Under the pieces are notes generated by a model. The model was not told the DNA's origin, searched no databases, and saw only the letters and a list, made by a program, of their open reading frames with translations. Position numbers and translations under genes: made by a program. From Aliiglaciecola lipolytica E3 (GTDB lineage: Bacteria > Pseudomonadota > Gammaproteobacteria > Enterobacterales > Alteromonadaceae), in contig NZ_BAEN01000076.1 of the NCBI RefSeq assembly GCF_000314975.1, forward strand, positions 186,001 to 250,000: a stretch of DNA of 64,000 nucleotides. Reading direction: 5' to 3'. This document shows, piece by piece, positions 42,429 to 51,233 of this stretch. Every line of letters begins with the position of its first letter. Within the stretch, counting starts at the first letter, position 1.

Positions 42429-43361
42429 ATGAAAGCCTTAGATATTTCTGGCCTGACAAAAACCTACAAAGGAGGAACTCAGGCGTTAAAGGGGATCGAT
42501 TTACATGTCAATGAAGGCGATTTTTTCGCATTGTTGGGTCCAAATGGTGCAGGAAAGTCCACAACGATTGGGGTTATTAGTTCGCTAGTGAATAAGTCTT
42601 CCGGCACGGTCAACGTATTCGGCCATTCCGTAGACGACGATCTAGTGGCGGCGAAATCTTGCATTGGATTAGTACCCCAAGAATTCAACTTCAATCAATT
42701 TGAAACTCTTCACCAGATAGTGGTTAATCAAGCTGGCTATTATGGTGTGCCGCGAAATATTGCCAAAAAACGTGCTGAAAAGTATTTAAAGCAGTTAGAT
42801 CTGTGGGAAAAACGCAATGAACCGGCTCGTGAATTATCCGGTGGAATGAAGCGTCGGTTAATGATTGCACGCGCTTTGATGCATGAGCCTAAAATGTTGA
42901 TTCTTGATGAGCCAACCGCTGGTGTGGATATTGAAATTCGTCGCTCAATGTGGACGTTTCTAAAAGAAATAAATCAACAAGGCATAACCATAATTCTCAC
43001 CACTCACTATCTCGAAGAAGCAGAGATGTTATGTCGTAATATCGCCATCATCGATAAAGGTATTATTGTCGAAAACACAAGCATGAAAGCCTTGCTGTCT
43101 AAATTAAATATGGAAACCTTTGTGCTCGACTTACCGGTGCAATCCAAACAGCCATCATTGACAGGCTTTGTTTTCCGAAATATTGATGATCACACGCTGG
43201 AAGTCGATGTTGAAAAAGATATTGGTTTAAACGATGTATTCAGACAACTGACTGAACAAGGTGTGACAGTGTTGAGCATGCGTAATAAAGCCAATCGCTT
43301 AGAAGAGTTGTTTGTCAGAATGGTCGAATCAGGTAGAAAAAAACAAGCGGGGGCAGCGTAA
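42429..43361 (+). CDS. yadG: ABC transporter ATP-binding protein YadG
   Basis: A 310-residue ATPase of the ABC-2 (drug/polysaccharide export) type. Walker A is GPNGAGKST near 36, the Q-loop VPQEFNFNQFE near 82, the signature LSGGMKRRLM near 138, Walker B MLILDEPTAGVD near 156 and the H-loop TTHYLEEAE near 194, followed by a C-terminal extension. Length and motifs match E. coli YadG (about 308 residues). The ATG at 42429 is preferred to an in-frame TTG at 42381. The stop codon overlaps the yadH start (TAATG). Substrate unknown. Confidence 0.9.
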   Translation: MKALDISGLTKTYKGGTQALKGIDLHVNEGDFFALLGPNGAGKSTTIGVISSLVNKSSGTVNVFGHSVDDDLVAAKSCIGLVPQEFNFNQFETLHQIVVNQAGYYGVPRNIAKKRAEKYLKQLDLWEKRNEPARELSGGMKRRLMIARALMHEPKMLILDEPTAGVDIEIRRSMWTFLKEINQQGITIILTTHYLEEAEMLCRNIAIIDKGIIVENTSMKALLSKLNMETFVLDLPVQSKQPSLTGFVFRNIDDHTLEVDVEKDIGLNDVFRQLTEQGVTVLSMRNKANRLEELFVRMVESGRKKQAGAA

Positions 43362-44131
43362 TGGGGAATAGAAATTTAACAGCGCTGGGCACTATTTGGA
43401 TTAAAGAATGTACCCGCTTTTTACGCATTTGGATCCAAACATTAGTGCCGCCAGCCATTACTATGTCACTATATTTTGTGATTTTTGGCAGTCTCATAGG
43501 CTCTAGAATCGGTCAGATGGACGGATTCTCCTATATGGAGTTTATCGTGCCTGGACTCATTATGATGTCTGTGATTACAAACTCTTACGCTAACGTAAGT
43601 TCTTCATTTTTCAGTGCAAAGTTTCAGCGGAATATCGAAGAGCTTCTCGTAGCACCTGTGCCTAGCTGGATTATAGTACTAGGGTTCGTTGGAGGAGGTG
43701 TCGCACGCGCCATATTAATTGGCATTATTGTGACTTTGGTGTCGTTATTCTTTGTGGATATCCAAATCCATAATTTTGCAGTGATAATCGTAACCTTAAT
43801 TTTAACCTCGTCTTTGTTTGCTACCGCTGGGTTAATTAACGCTGTTTATGCCAAAACATTTGACGACATTAGCATGGTGCCGACATTCGTTTTAACACCA
43901 CTAACCTATTTGGGTGGGGTATTTTATTCATTGTCGTTGTTGCCTGAATTTTGGCAGATGGTCAGTAAAGCCAACCCCATTGTGTATATGGTGAATGGAT
44001 TCAGGTACGGATTTTTGGGCATCTCAGATGTGAATTATTTAGTCTCTCTTGGTTTATTGGTCGGATTTAATTTAGTGATGTTTACCATTGCTTACCAACT
44101 AATTAATCGTGGTGTTGGTATACGTAGTTAA
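43361..44131 (+). CDS. yadH: ABC-2 type permease YadH
   Basis: A 256-residue inner-membrane permease, the same length as E. coli YadH, with six hydrophobic segments. Features include TLVPPAITMSLYFVIFG near residue 22, YMEFIVPGLIMMSVI near 57, and FVLTPLTYLGGVFYSLSLLP near 170, typical of ABC-2 permeases. Its start overlaps the yadG stop, so the two form a dedicated exporter. As in E. coli they lie on the pantothenate side of the folK-pcnB-dksA region. The exported compound has not been identified. Confidence 0.9.
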   Translation: MGNRNLTALGTIWIKECTRFLRIWIQTLVPPAITMSLYFVIFGSLIGSRIGQMDGFSYMEFIVPGLIMMSVITNSYANVSSSFFSAKFQRNIEELLVAPVPSWIIVLGFVGGGVARAILIGIIVTLVSLFFVDIQIHNFAVIIVTLILTSSLFATAGLINAVYAKTFDDISMVPTFVLTPLTYLGGVFYSLSLLPEFWQMVSKANPIVYMVNGFRYGFLGISDVNYLVSLGLLVGFNLVMFTIAYQLINRGVGIRS

Positions 44132-44156
44132 TCAATAAATTATACAAAAAAGTATT

Positions 44157-44828
44157 ATGTTCAATGGTAATTCGCGCAACATCACTAGTAATCAACTTGG
44201 GCCTCATGAAAAGGTGCCTGAGTTGGTGCTTCGACATTTGGCTAACTCTAGCCAAAAACCGTTTAACCAACATACCCTAGACGCATTTGAGGCAGTAAAA
44301 AGTTGGCGTGTAGAACAAGATCCAACGCTGCAAAAAGCGATTATTTTTGATTCTTGCTGTGGCGTAGGGGAAAGTACCGCACATATTGCAAATCAGTTTC
44401 CTGAAGCGTTAGTAATAGGCATCGATAAATCTGAGTTGCGTACTAATAAACATGCTCATTACGGCGAAAACGCTGCTAACTATTTAGTGATTCGCGCTGA
44501 CGTCAACGATTTCTGGCGCTTAGCCCATATCGCAAAGTGGCAGTTGAGTCACCACTTTTTGCTGTACCCTAACCCTTATCCAAAGTCTTCTCAGGTGCAG
44601 CGCCGCTGGCATGCCTGTGCAGCGTTCAAGGATATAGTTAGTTTAGGCGGCGTATTGGAAGTACGAAGTAATTGGGATATTTACATTCAAGAGTTTGCCT
44701 TAGCGCTTGAAACCGCAGGTAAAACTGCCAGTTTAAGTCAGTATCAGCATGCCGAGCCGCAAACACCATTTGAACGTAAATACTGGGCGAGCGGTCAGAA
44801 AAGTTGGCGCGTAATCAGTAGTTTATAA
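44157..44828 (+). CDS. TrmB-like SAM-dependent methyltransferase
   Basis: A 223-residue class I methyltransferase resembling tRNA (guanine46-N7)-methyltransferase. The SAM-binding strand is IIFDSCCGVGESTAHIA near 62, IGIDKSEL near 85, and LLYPNPYPKSSQVQRRW near 140 corresponds to the PDPWxKKRHxKRR segment of TrmB with several changes. The normal TrmB N-terminal and basic residues are only partly kept, so it may be a divergent paralog with another substrate. It follows yadH closely (25 bp) but lacks a strong ribosome site, and a repeat unit follows it. Confidence 0.75.
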   Translation: MFNGNSRNITSNQLGPHEKVPELVLRHLANSSQKPFNQHTLDAFEAVKSWRVEQDPTLQKAIIFDSCCGVGESTAHIANQFPEALVIGIDKSELRTNKHAHYGENAANYLVIRADVNDFWRLAHIAKWQLSHHFLLYPNPYPKSSQVQRRWHACAAFKDIVSLGGVLEVRSNWDIYIQEFALALETAGKTASLSQYQHAEPQTPFERKYWASGQKSWRVISSL

Positions 44829-44832
44829 TAAA

Positions 44833-44897
44833 TCGATTTGTAGCAGTGGCTTTAGCCCGTAAAGCCTGTTGGATGTCTTCTTAAATGGGATAAATCC
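44833..44897. repeat. Single palindromic repeat unit, second family
   Basis: TTTGTAGCAGTGGCTTTAGC followed about 35 bp later by AATGGGATAAATCCCATCCTAC resembles the units at 32238-32365 in reverse orientation. It separates the TrmB-like gene from the EAL gene's 3' end. Confidence 0.6.
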
Positions 44898-44901
44898 CAT
44901 C

Positions 44902-45615
44902 CTACTCCGTGTCGGGTTTGGGCTCACTATAATAATATCCTTGGGCGTACCGAATACCTAAATCAGTTAATTTTATTAACGTTGCTCTATCTTCTACGTG
45001 CACCGCCACTACGGTAATCTTTTTGTCTGTTGCTAACTGAGTGAAATGTTTAACGAAGTCACAGGTCTGCTGGTTCTCCATTAGCTGTGAGATTAATTCT
45101 CCAGCAATCTTAATACCATTGATAGGTAAGTTAAGAATACTATTAATATTGCTCGGTGTAGCGCCGAAATGGTCAATATAAATAGCGATATTTAAACGCT
45201 GACATTCGTTTGCGAATGTTTGGAATTTTTCGATATTTTCTAGTACTACGGCTGCGGTCAACTCTAGCCCTAGACGGTTTGGATTTGGATAGTCGTGCAT
45301 AGCTTCGGCTAAAATTTCAAACAACCCCGGGTTTAACATATCTTGTTGGCTGATATTGATATTCCAAGCTACATTGAGGTTTCTAAAATAATGTGCGCTA
45401 CGATTTAGGATGGTTTCAGTTAACAAAGCCACTGATTGGGGTCTTTCAACTAAATGTAAAAATTCGCTAGGTAGAAAAGTTTGTTCGCAGGGTGTGACAA
45501 GTCTTGCAAGGCATTCAAATCGCCACACACGTTCATGGGATACGTCCATGATGGGTTGGAAAAAAGGTACTATCCTGTCTAAATTAAAATGATCCGTAAC
45601 TTCGGTAATGTGCAT
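44902..45615 (-). CDS. Degenerate EAL domain protein
   Basis: A 237-residue stand-alone EAL domain without sensor or membrane parts. Motif positions are altered: EAL reads ECL near residue 34, the Asp-Asp pair of DDFG reads IDHFG near 147, and the catalytic Lys region IKID reads IKIAGE near 170, while INISQQD and QGYYYSEP are kept. Loss of metal-binding acids predicts no c-di-GMP hydrolysis; such proteins often act as regulators by binding partners (as YdiV/RflP does). It is a single gene between two unrelated genes. Confidence 0.82.
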   Translation of the reverse strand: MHITEVTDHFNLDRIVPFFQPIMDVSHERVWRFECLARLVTPCEQTFLPSEFLHLVERPQSVALLTETILNRSAHYFRNLNVAWNINISQQDMLNPGLFEILAEAMHDYPNPNRLGLELTAAVVLENIEKFQTFANECQRLNIAIYIDHFGATPSNINSILNLPINGIKIAGELISQLMENQQTCDFVKHFTQLATDKKITVVAVHVEDRATLIKLTDLGIRYAQGYYYSEPKPDTE

Positions 45616-45850
45616 AAAATTCCTCGATACACCTTAAAATCGTCCAAGCAAGTCATATCATTCAATCAGTTAGGGCAGAATTGCTCGGAAATACAACAAT
45701 AACACCACTTTTTCAGTTCAGAAAACGAAACTTCCCCATAAATGTTAAAAAAATGTACTTTTTAGCCCCTTTGGCTCGCTTTATATTTGGCGAAGTGCCG
45801 GTTTTGCGCTAAAGTCCGCCCCTTATAGTTTTATTAAGAGGTTACAGCGA

Positions 45851-47464
45851 GTGGGTAAAGCGACAGCTAGCTTGGAGCATTTATTTCGGGTTTTTACTAA
45901 GCCAGAAGGTAAAGATTCCAAGCTTGCACAAATAGAAGAACATCTGTCAGATAATCTGTCCGATTTCTTATCCCAACATGTTGTGACTAAAGCAAAGTCT
46001 CTAGAAGAAATTGAGCAAAACTTTCAGGATTACAAAGTACCTGAATCCCCGGAATTTGTTACCAAACATGCCGAAGTATTGTTGGAAAAGGTCGTATCGC
46101 ATTCGGTAAATACTTATGCACCGACATTTATCGGACATATGACATCTGCTTTACCCTATTTTCATTTGCCATTGGCCAAACTCTTGGTTGGACTAAATCA
46201 AAACTTGGTCAAAATTGAAACCTCGAAAGCTTTTACACCGCTGGAAAGGCAAGTCATTGGTATGTTACATGAGCTGGTCTATAGCCAATCAGAAGACTTT
46301 TATAAAAGCCATCTACACAGTGCAAAACAGTCACTTGGTGCATTTTGTTCTGGTGGTACTGTCGCGAACATTACCGCTTTGTGGGTTGCGCGCAATAAAG
46401 CATTAGCGCCGAATGGTAAGTTTCGTGGGGTTGCCCAGCAAGGTTTAGCCGCAGGCTTAAAACATTATGGTTATGAAAGTATGGGGATTTTGTCTTCAAA
46501 ACGTGGACATTACTCTCTTTCAAAAGCCGTTGATGTGCTGGGATTAGGTCGTGAGCAAATGTTAACTATCGATTGTTTGACACAGCGTTTGTCTCCTGAA
46601 AAAGCTTTGGCAGCAGGTCGTGAATTCGAACAACGAGGCAATAAGCTACTCGCTTTAGTCGGTATTGCAGGCACGACAGAAACCGGCCACGTTGATCCTT
46701 TAGACGAATTGGCGGATGTAGCTAAAGAATTAAATTGCCATTTTCATGTAGATGCAGCATGGGGAGGCGCGACATTATTTTCCCAACGATACAAAGACAA
46801 GTTGAAAGGGATACAAAAAGCAGATTCGGTTACGCTCGATGCCCATAAACAAATGTATGTGCCAATGGGGGCAGGCATGGTGGTATTCAAAAACCCTGAA
46901 GACAGCAATGCCGTTAGACATCACGCTCAATACATCTTGCGTGCAGGTTCAAAAGATCTTGGAGCTACGACATTAGAAGGCTCTAGAAACGGTATGGCAA
47001 TGATGGTGTATGCATCATTTAATATTTTTGGTCGTCAAGGATACGAATTGCTGATAGATCAAAGTATTGAAAAGGCCCATGCTTTTGCCCAGTTGATTGA
47101 GGAACATGAGGATTTTGAGCTTATCACTGCGCCTACGTTGTCTTTGCTAACTTATCGGGTTAAACCCTCTTTTGTGGATGCACATTGCAGCAAACAAAGT
47201 GAATTGCTAGATAAACTAAATGTAGCCGTTCAGAAACAACAACGTGAAGCTGGAAAGTCTTTTGTTTCCAGAACACGCTTAGCGGTTGAAAAATACGGAT
47301 TGAATCCATTAACCGTATTTCGTGTAGTGTTGGCTAATCCGCTGACTACCGAGCAAGATTTAATCAATATTTTACAAGAGCAGTTGCAAATTGCTAAGCT
47401 CACAAAATCGTGGAAAGAGCTTGAAGATCAAGCTCTTGCGCAATTAAAAAGATCGGTTGGTTGA
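45851..47464 (+). CDS. panP: Pyridoxal-dependent aspartate 1-decarboxylase PanP
   Basis: Makes beta-alanine from aspartate for pantothenate synthesis. The 537-residue protein is a group II PLP decarboxylase: CSGGTVANITALWVARN near 171, HVDAAWGGATLFSQ near 300 and the PLP-binding Lys333 in LDAHKQMYVPMGAG. PanP replaces the pyruvoyl enzyme PanD in Vibrio and relatives. Its position convergent with panC and near panB supports the role; no panD was seen in the window. The GTG at 45851 has AAGAGG about 10 nt upstream. Confidence 0.92.
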   Translation: MGKATASLEHLFRVFTKPEGKDSKLAQIEEHLSDNLSDFLSQHVVTKAKSLEEIEQNFQDYKVPESPEFVTKHAEVLLEKVVSHSVNTYAPTFIGHMTSALPYFHLPLAKLLVGLNQNLVKIETSKAFTPLERQVIGMLHELVYSQSEDFYKSHLHSAKQSLGAFCSGGTVANITALWVARNKALAPNGKFRGVAQQGLAAGLKHYGYESMGILSSKRGHYSLSKAVDVLGLGREQMLTIDCLTQRLSPEKALAAGREFEQRGNKLLALVGIAGTTETGHVDPLDELADVAKELNCHFHVDAAWGGATLFSQRYKDKLKGIQKADSVTLDAHKQMYVPMGAGMVVFKNPEDSNAVRHHAQYILRAGSKDLGATTLEGSRNGMAMMVYASFNIFGRQGYELLIDQSIEKAHAFAQLIEEHEDFELITAPTLSLLTYRVKPSFVDAHCSKQSELLDKLNVAVQKQQREAGKSFVSRTRLAVEKYGLNPLTVFRVVLANPLTTEQDLINILQEQLQIAKLTKSWKELEDQALAQLKRSVG

Positions 47465-47465
47465 G

Positions 47466-48317
47466 TTATTTAAGGGTTACTTGAATATTATCAATCAGTC
47501 TAGTGCGCCCCAAAAATGCCGCAGCCAATATTACCAATTCAGTCTCTTCATGGCCTGGGCTCAATAAAGTTTCAACTGAACGAATATCGATGTAATCTAC
47601 TTGTAAGCCTTGTTCCGTTAATTCGTCAACGGATTGTTGTATTAGACGACTGAAGTCGCGTCGACCTAATTCAATATTTTCACTGAGCTTCTGGATACAA
47701 GCGTATAGTGCAGGAGCTTTTTCTCGTTCCTCTGCGGTCAAATAATTATTACGTGACGACATAGCTAAGCCATCACTTTCGCGTACTGTGGGAACACCAA
47801 ATATCTGCAAGTTCATTGACAGATCCGTCACCATGGCTTTAATTACCTGCAATTGCTGAAAGTCTTTTTCACCAAAAAAGGCAATGTTTGGCTGCACCAT
47901 GTTAAATAGCTTACAAACGATAGTTGCCACACCGCGAAAATGGCCGGGTCGGCTGGCGCCGCAAATCATATAAGATAACCCCGGCACTTCTACAAAGGTT
48001 TGTTTTTCTAGACCGCGAGAGTAAATGTCTTCTGCCTTTGGGGTAAACAGTACGTTTACACCGAGCGCTTCTAGTGCAGCTTTGTCCTGTTCCATAGTAC
48101 GAGGATAAGCAGCCAAATCTTCATCTGGACCAAACTGCAATGGATTTACAAAAATAGACACCACTACAATGTCTGCATGTTCTTTGGCTTGCTGAACTAA
48201 GTGCAAGTGGCCTTGATGAAGATTGCCCATGGTGGGCACAAATGCAATGGTTTTACCGTCATTTTGCCACTTTCTACGAATTTCTCTCAGTGGCGTAATA
48301 TCGCTAATTTGTTGCAT
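47466..48317 (-). CDS. panC: Pantothenate synthetase
   Basis: Joins pantoate and beta-alanine with ATP use to give pantothenate. The 283-residue protein has the nucleotidyltransferase fold with [14 protein letters not shown] near residue 28 (HxGH-type), [18 protein letters not shown] near 50, [10 protein letters not shown] near 148 and the KMSKS-like MSSRN near 187. Length is standard. It is downstream of panB with a 23-bp gap, making a panB-panC operon, and convergent with panP, so the three pathway genes are together. Confidence 0.95.
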   Translation of the reverse strand: MQQISDITPLREIRRKWQNDGKTIAFVPTMGNLHQGHLHLVQQAKEHADIVVVSIFVNPLQFGPDEDLAAYPRTMEQDKAALEALGVNVLFTPKAEDIYSRGLEKQTFVEVPGLSYMICGASRPGHFRGVATIVCKLFNMVQPNIAFFGEKDFQQLQVIKAMVTDLSMNLQIFGVPTVRESDGLAMSSRNNYLTAEEREKAPALYACIQKLSENIELGRRDFSRLIQQSVDELTEQGLQVDYIDIRSVETLLSPGHEETELVILAAAFLGRTRLIDNIQVTLK

Positions 48318-48340
48318 ATTTGGTCCTTAAGTCCTAGCTA

Positions 48341-49138
48341 TTAATTAAAACTATGTTCTGCACTGGGAAAAGTACCACTGCGTACTTCTTCGATATACAT
48401 TTTGACTGCTGTTCGCATATCGCCGGTAATATCCAAGTAGTTTTTCGAAAATTTAGGCATGTAGTTCGCACTTACACCAAACATATCGTGCATGACTAAT
48501 ATTTGACCATCGGTGTGTGGCCCCGCTCCAATGCCAATGACAGGTATATTTATCGCTTTACTGATTTTTTCAGCAAGCGAAGAAGGGACACACTCGAGCA
48601 CTAACATTTGAATGCCTGCTTGTGCCAGCGCTTGTGCTTGTTCGAAAAGTTTTTCAGCCTGTAAATCGTCACGTCCCTGCACCTTAAAGCCGCCAAACAC
48701 GTGCACAGATTGAGGTGTTAAACCTAAGTGGCCGCATACTGGCACACCACGTAAATTTAAGCCTTTGATTGTCTCAACTAACCAGTCACCGCCTTCCACT
48801 TTGACCATGCTGGCCCCTGCCGCCATCAGCTGAGCAGCATTTTGGTAGGTTTGCTCTGGTGTGGCAAATGTCATAAAGGGCATGTCGGCAATTACAAATG
48901 CACGCTCAGTTCCTCTACGTACAGATTTGGTATGATAGGCGATATCGTCAATGCTCACTGACAAGGTATCTTCGCAACCTTGCAGTACCATGCCTAATGA
49001 ATCACCAATTAACATCACGTCGACACCTTGCTCATCAAATAATTTGGCGAAGCTGGCATCGTAAGCGGTTAGCGCTGTGATTTTTTGTTTGTCTTGTTTC
49101 ATTTTTAACAAGGTAGACGTGGTTACTTTCTTAGTCAT
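48341..49138 (-). CDS. panB: 3-methyl-2-oxobutanoate hydroxymethyltransferase
   Basis: Catalyses the first step of pantoate synthesis, transferring a hydroxymethyl group from methylene-tetrahydrofolate to 2-oxoisovalerate. The 265-residue TIM-barrel protein has [18 protein letters not shown] near residue 19, [13 protein letters not shown] near 41, KVEGGDW near 113, [11 protein letters not shown] near 135 and [20 protein letters not shown] near 193. Length matches the family. folK lies 59 bp upstream on the same strand, the classical folK-panB-panC order. Confidence 0.95.
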   Translation of the reverse strand: MTKKVTTSTLLKMKQDKQKITALTAYDASFAKLFDEQGVDVMLIGDSLGMVLQGCEDTLSVSIDDIAYHTKSVRRGTERAFVIADMPFMTFATPEQTYQNAAQLMAAGASMVKVEGGDWLVETIKGLNLRGVPVCGHLGLTPQSVHVFGGFKVQGRDDLQAEKLFEQAQALAQAGIQMLVLECVPSSLAEKISKAINIPVIGIGAGPHTDGQILVMHDMFGVSANYMPKFSKNYLDITGDMRTAVKMYIEEVRSGTFPSAEHSFN

Positions 49139-49197
49139 TTAAATCACCTTCTGCTAACTAAAAAGCCCAGCAAAAATACTTTTTTGCTCACTTTGGA

Positions 49198-49704
49198 TTA
49201 TTCCCAAAAAACTTTTTCTTTGACCACAACCAGTCCATTTGTGGGCACATTATGTAATATCGAAACTAACGTATTGCCACATGGTAACACGAGATCAGGA
49301 GCTATCTCATGCAAAGGATATAGTACAAACTCTCGTACTTTCATACCGTAATGGGGCACAATTAGATCGTCGCTTTGGATTTGTTCATTGCCGAATAGAA
49401 TAATATCTAAATCTAGGGTTCTTGGGCCCCATCGCTCAGCTTTGCGTTCTCGTCCGTGTTTCGCTTCAATTTGTTGTAAATTCACAAGCAGGTCAGTGGG
49501 TGATAACTGCGTTTCAATTTGTGCAACGGCGTTAACGTAATCTGGCTGTTCTTGTGGACCCATTGGCTTGCTGGCATACAAAGCAGAACATTGTTTTACT
49601 TCGGTGTTTTCCAATAAATGAATAGCCGACAAGGCTTGTTGAAGTTGATTTACAGGATCAGACAAGTTGCTGCCTAAGCCAATGTAGCTAGTGACGGTTT
49701 GCAT
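49198..49704 (-). CDS. folK: 6-hydroxymethyl-7,8-dihydropterin pyrophosphokinase
   Basis: Transfers pyrophosphate from ATP to hydroxymethyldihydropterin in folate synthesis. The 168-residue protein shows the full HPPK pattern: YIGLGSNLSDP near residue 7, QPDYVNAVAQIET near 53, ERWGPRTLDLDIILFG near 92 with the two magnesium-binding Asp, and VPHYGMKVREFVLYPL near 120. Length matches E. coli FolK. The start overlaps the last base of pcnB, so the two are translationally coupled. Confidence 0.94.
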   Translation of the reverse strand: MQTVTSYIGLGSNLSDPVNQLQQALSAIHLLENTEVKQCSALYASKPMGPQEQPDYVNAVAQIETQLSPTDLLVNLQQIEAKHGRERKAERWGPRTLDLDIILFGNEQIQSDDLIVPHYGMKVREFVLYPLHEIAPDLVLPCGNTLVSILHNVPTNGLVVVKEKVFWE

Positions 49705-51134
49705 TATGAAGCGCTGGGTTTCTTACTTTTTTGACGTCGACGAGGACGCCGTGCGGGCGAACCTTCAGCTTCTCTGAGTTTGACTAACATGCGTTTGCGT
49801 TTGTCAGCACTGACTTCTTGGAATTCGGTCCACCAATCAGCTAGCTCAAGCAGAGTACCACCTTCAATTTGACCTCGAATCAACAGAAAATCATAGGCGG
49901 CTCGAAAACGTGCGTGCTCTAACATTTGGTAAGCACGTCGCCCAAAACGCTTCGGTAAACGCAATTGCAGTAACCATATTTCGCGCATTGTAGTAGTGAA
50001 ACGTTTGGGTATCATAATTCGCTGTATTTGACGATGAAGGACATCGTTAACTGCAATATTAAAAGCATCAAAATGATTTAACCCTGCTTCATCCATGAGT
50101 TTTTGACAGTGTTCTTCAATCGGATACCACAGCATGGCGGCATACATAAATGCAGGTGTGACTCGCTGACCAGTATTAATACGGTTGTCAGTATTGATCA
50201 GCATTTGTTTAATGAATTGGGTTTCACGACTTTCCGGATCGACTAACAGCGGCGCGAGTTGCGGAAATAATGGTTGGATCAAGTCGTATTCCTGCATCAG
50301 CTCAAAGGTTTTTAAACCTTGACCTGAAATGAAGAGTTTAATTACTTCTTCAAAAAGTCGTGCAGGAGGAATATTGCTTAGCAAATTACCATGTTCATGA
50401 ATGGCATCGGCGGAGGTTGGGCTAATCTCCATCTCCAATTTGGCTGCAAAGCGTACGGCGCGCAACATTCTTACCGGATCTTCGCGGTAACGTGTTTCTG
50501 GATCGCCAATCAGTTCAAGGCGTTTATTTTGTATGGCCTGCATACCATTGGCGAAATCTGTTACCGTATAATCAGTAACGCGGTAATACATCGCGTTTAC
50601 GGTAAAATCACGACGCTCGGCATCTTCTTCAATGCTACCAAATACGTTGTCTCTGAGGATCTGGCCTTCTTGGTTTTGTTTGCCAAGCACTTCAGCAGAC
50701 TTTTTGGATTTATCTTCAGGGGCGCTTTGATGGTGCCCTCGAAATGTGGCAACTTCGATGATTTCGCGTCCAAAAACCACATGCGCCAAACGGAAACGTC
50801 GGCCAATCAAACGACAATTTTTGAATAAATCTTTTACTTCATCAGGCGTGGCATTAGTGACAACGTCAAAATCTTTTGGATGTAAGCCCATCATTAAATC
50901 GCGCACACAGCCACCTACTAAGTAAGCATCAAATCCGGCACTGTTTAAGCGATAAAGTACTTTTAACGCATTGTCGCTAATATCTTTTCTGGATATGCCG
51001 TGTTCGGCGCGAGTGATCACCTTTGGATCAAGTAGATCCGAATGGTACTCTTCAGCGTTTCCTGATAAGGCATTTTTGACCTTTTTGATCACTCGAGAAA
51101 TGATGCGTTGGCTCCTGATAACACAAATATTCAA
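49704..51134 (-). CDS. pcnB: Poly(A) polymerase I
   Basis: Adds poly(A) tails to RNA 3' ends, promoting decay. The 476-residue protein has the nucleotidyltransferase head FDAYLVGGCVRDLMMGLHPKDFDVVTNATPDEV near residue 68 (described in parts, with the DxD pair), FTVNAMYY near 177, DPVRMLRAVRFAAKLE near 220 and a basic C-terminal tail ending in RRRQKSKKPSAS. HGISRKDIS near 46 matches E. coli PcnB just before the catalytic core. The TTG at 51134 is the furthest start; a downstream start near the HGISRKDIS segment is possible. In E. coli gluQ and dksA lie directly upstream; here a trehalose cassette intervenes. Confidence 0.93.
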   Translation of the reverse strand: MNICVIRSQRIISRVIKKVKNALSGNAEEYHSDLLDPKVITRAEHGISRKDISDNALKVLYRLNSAGFDAYLVGGCVRDLMMGLHPKDFDVVTNATPDEVKDLFKNCRLIGRRFRLAHVVFGREIIEVATFRGHHQSAPEDKSKKSAEVLGKQNQEGQILRDNVFGSIEEDAERRDFTVNAMYYRVTDYTVTDFANGMQAIQNKRLELIGDPETRYREDPVRMLRAVRFAAKLEMEISPTSADAIHEHGNLLSNIPPARLFEEVIKLFISGQGLKTFELMQEYDLIQPLFPQLAPLLVDPESRETQFIKQMLINTDNRINTGQRVTPAFMYAAMLWYPIEEHCQKLMDEAGLNHFDAFNIAVNDVLHRQIQRIMIPKRFTTTMREIWLLQLRLPKRFGRRAYQMLEHARFRAAYDFLLIRGQIEGGTLLELADWWTEFQEVSADKRKRMLVKLREAEGSPARRPRRRQKSKKPSAS

Positions 51135-51233
51135 TAATGGCGCGCAATGATATACCGGATGAAAAGTATTTTCTATCTGTTGATATCGCTAGCGCTCGGT
51201 ATTTTCAAATGATCTTAATGGTGAATTGCTGAA

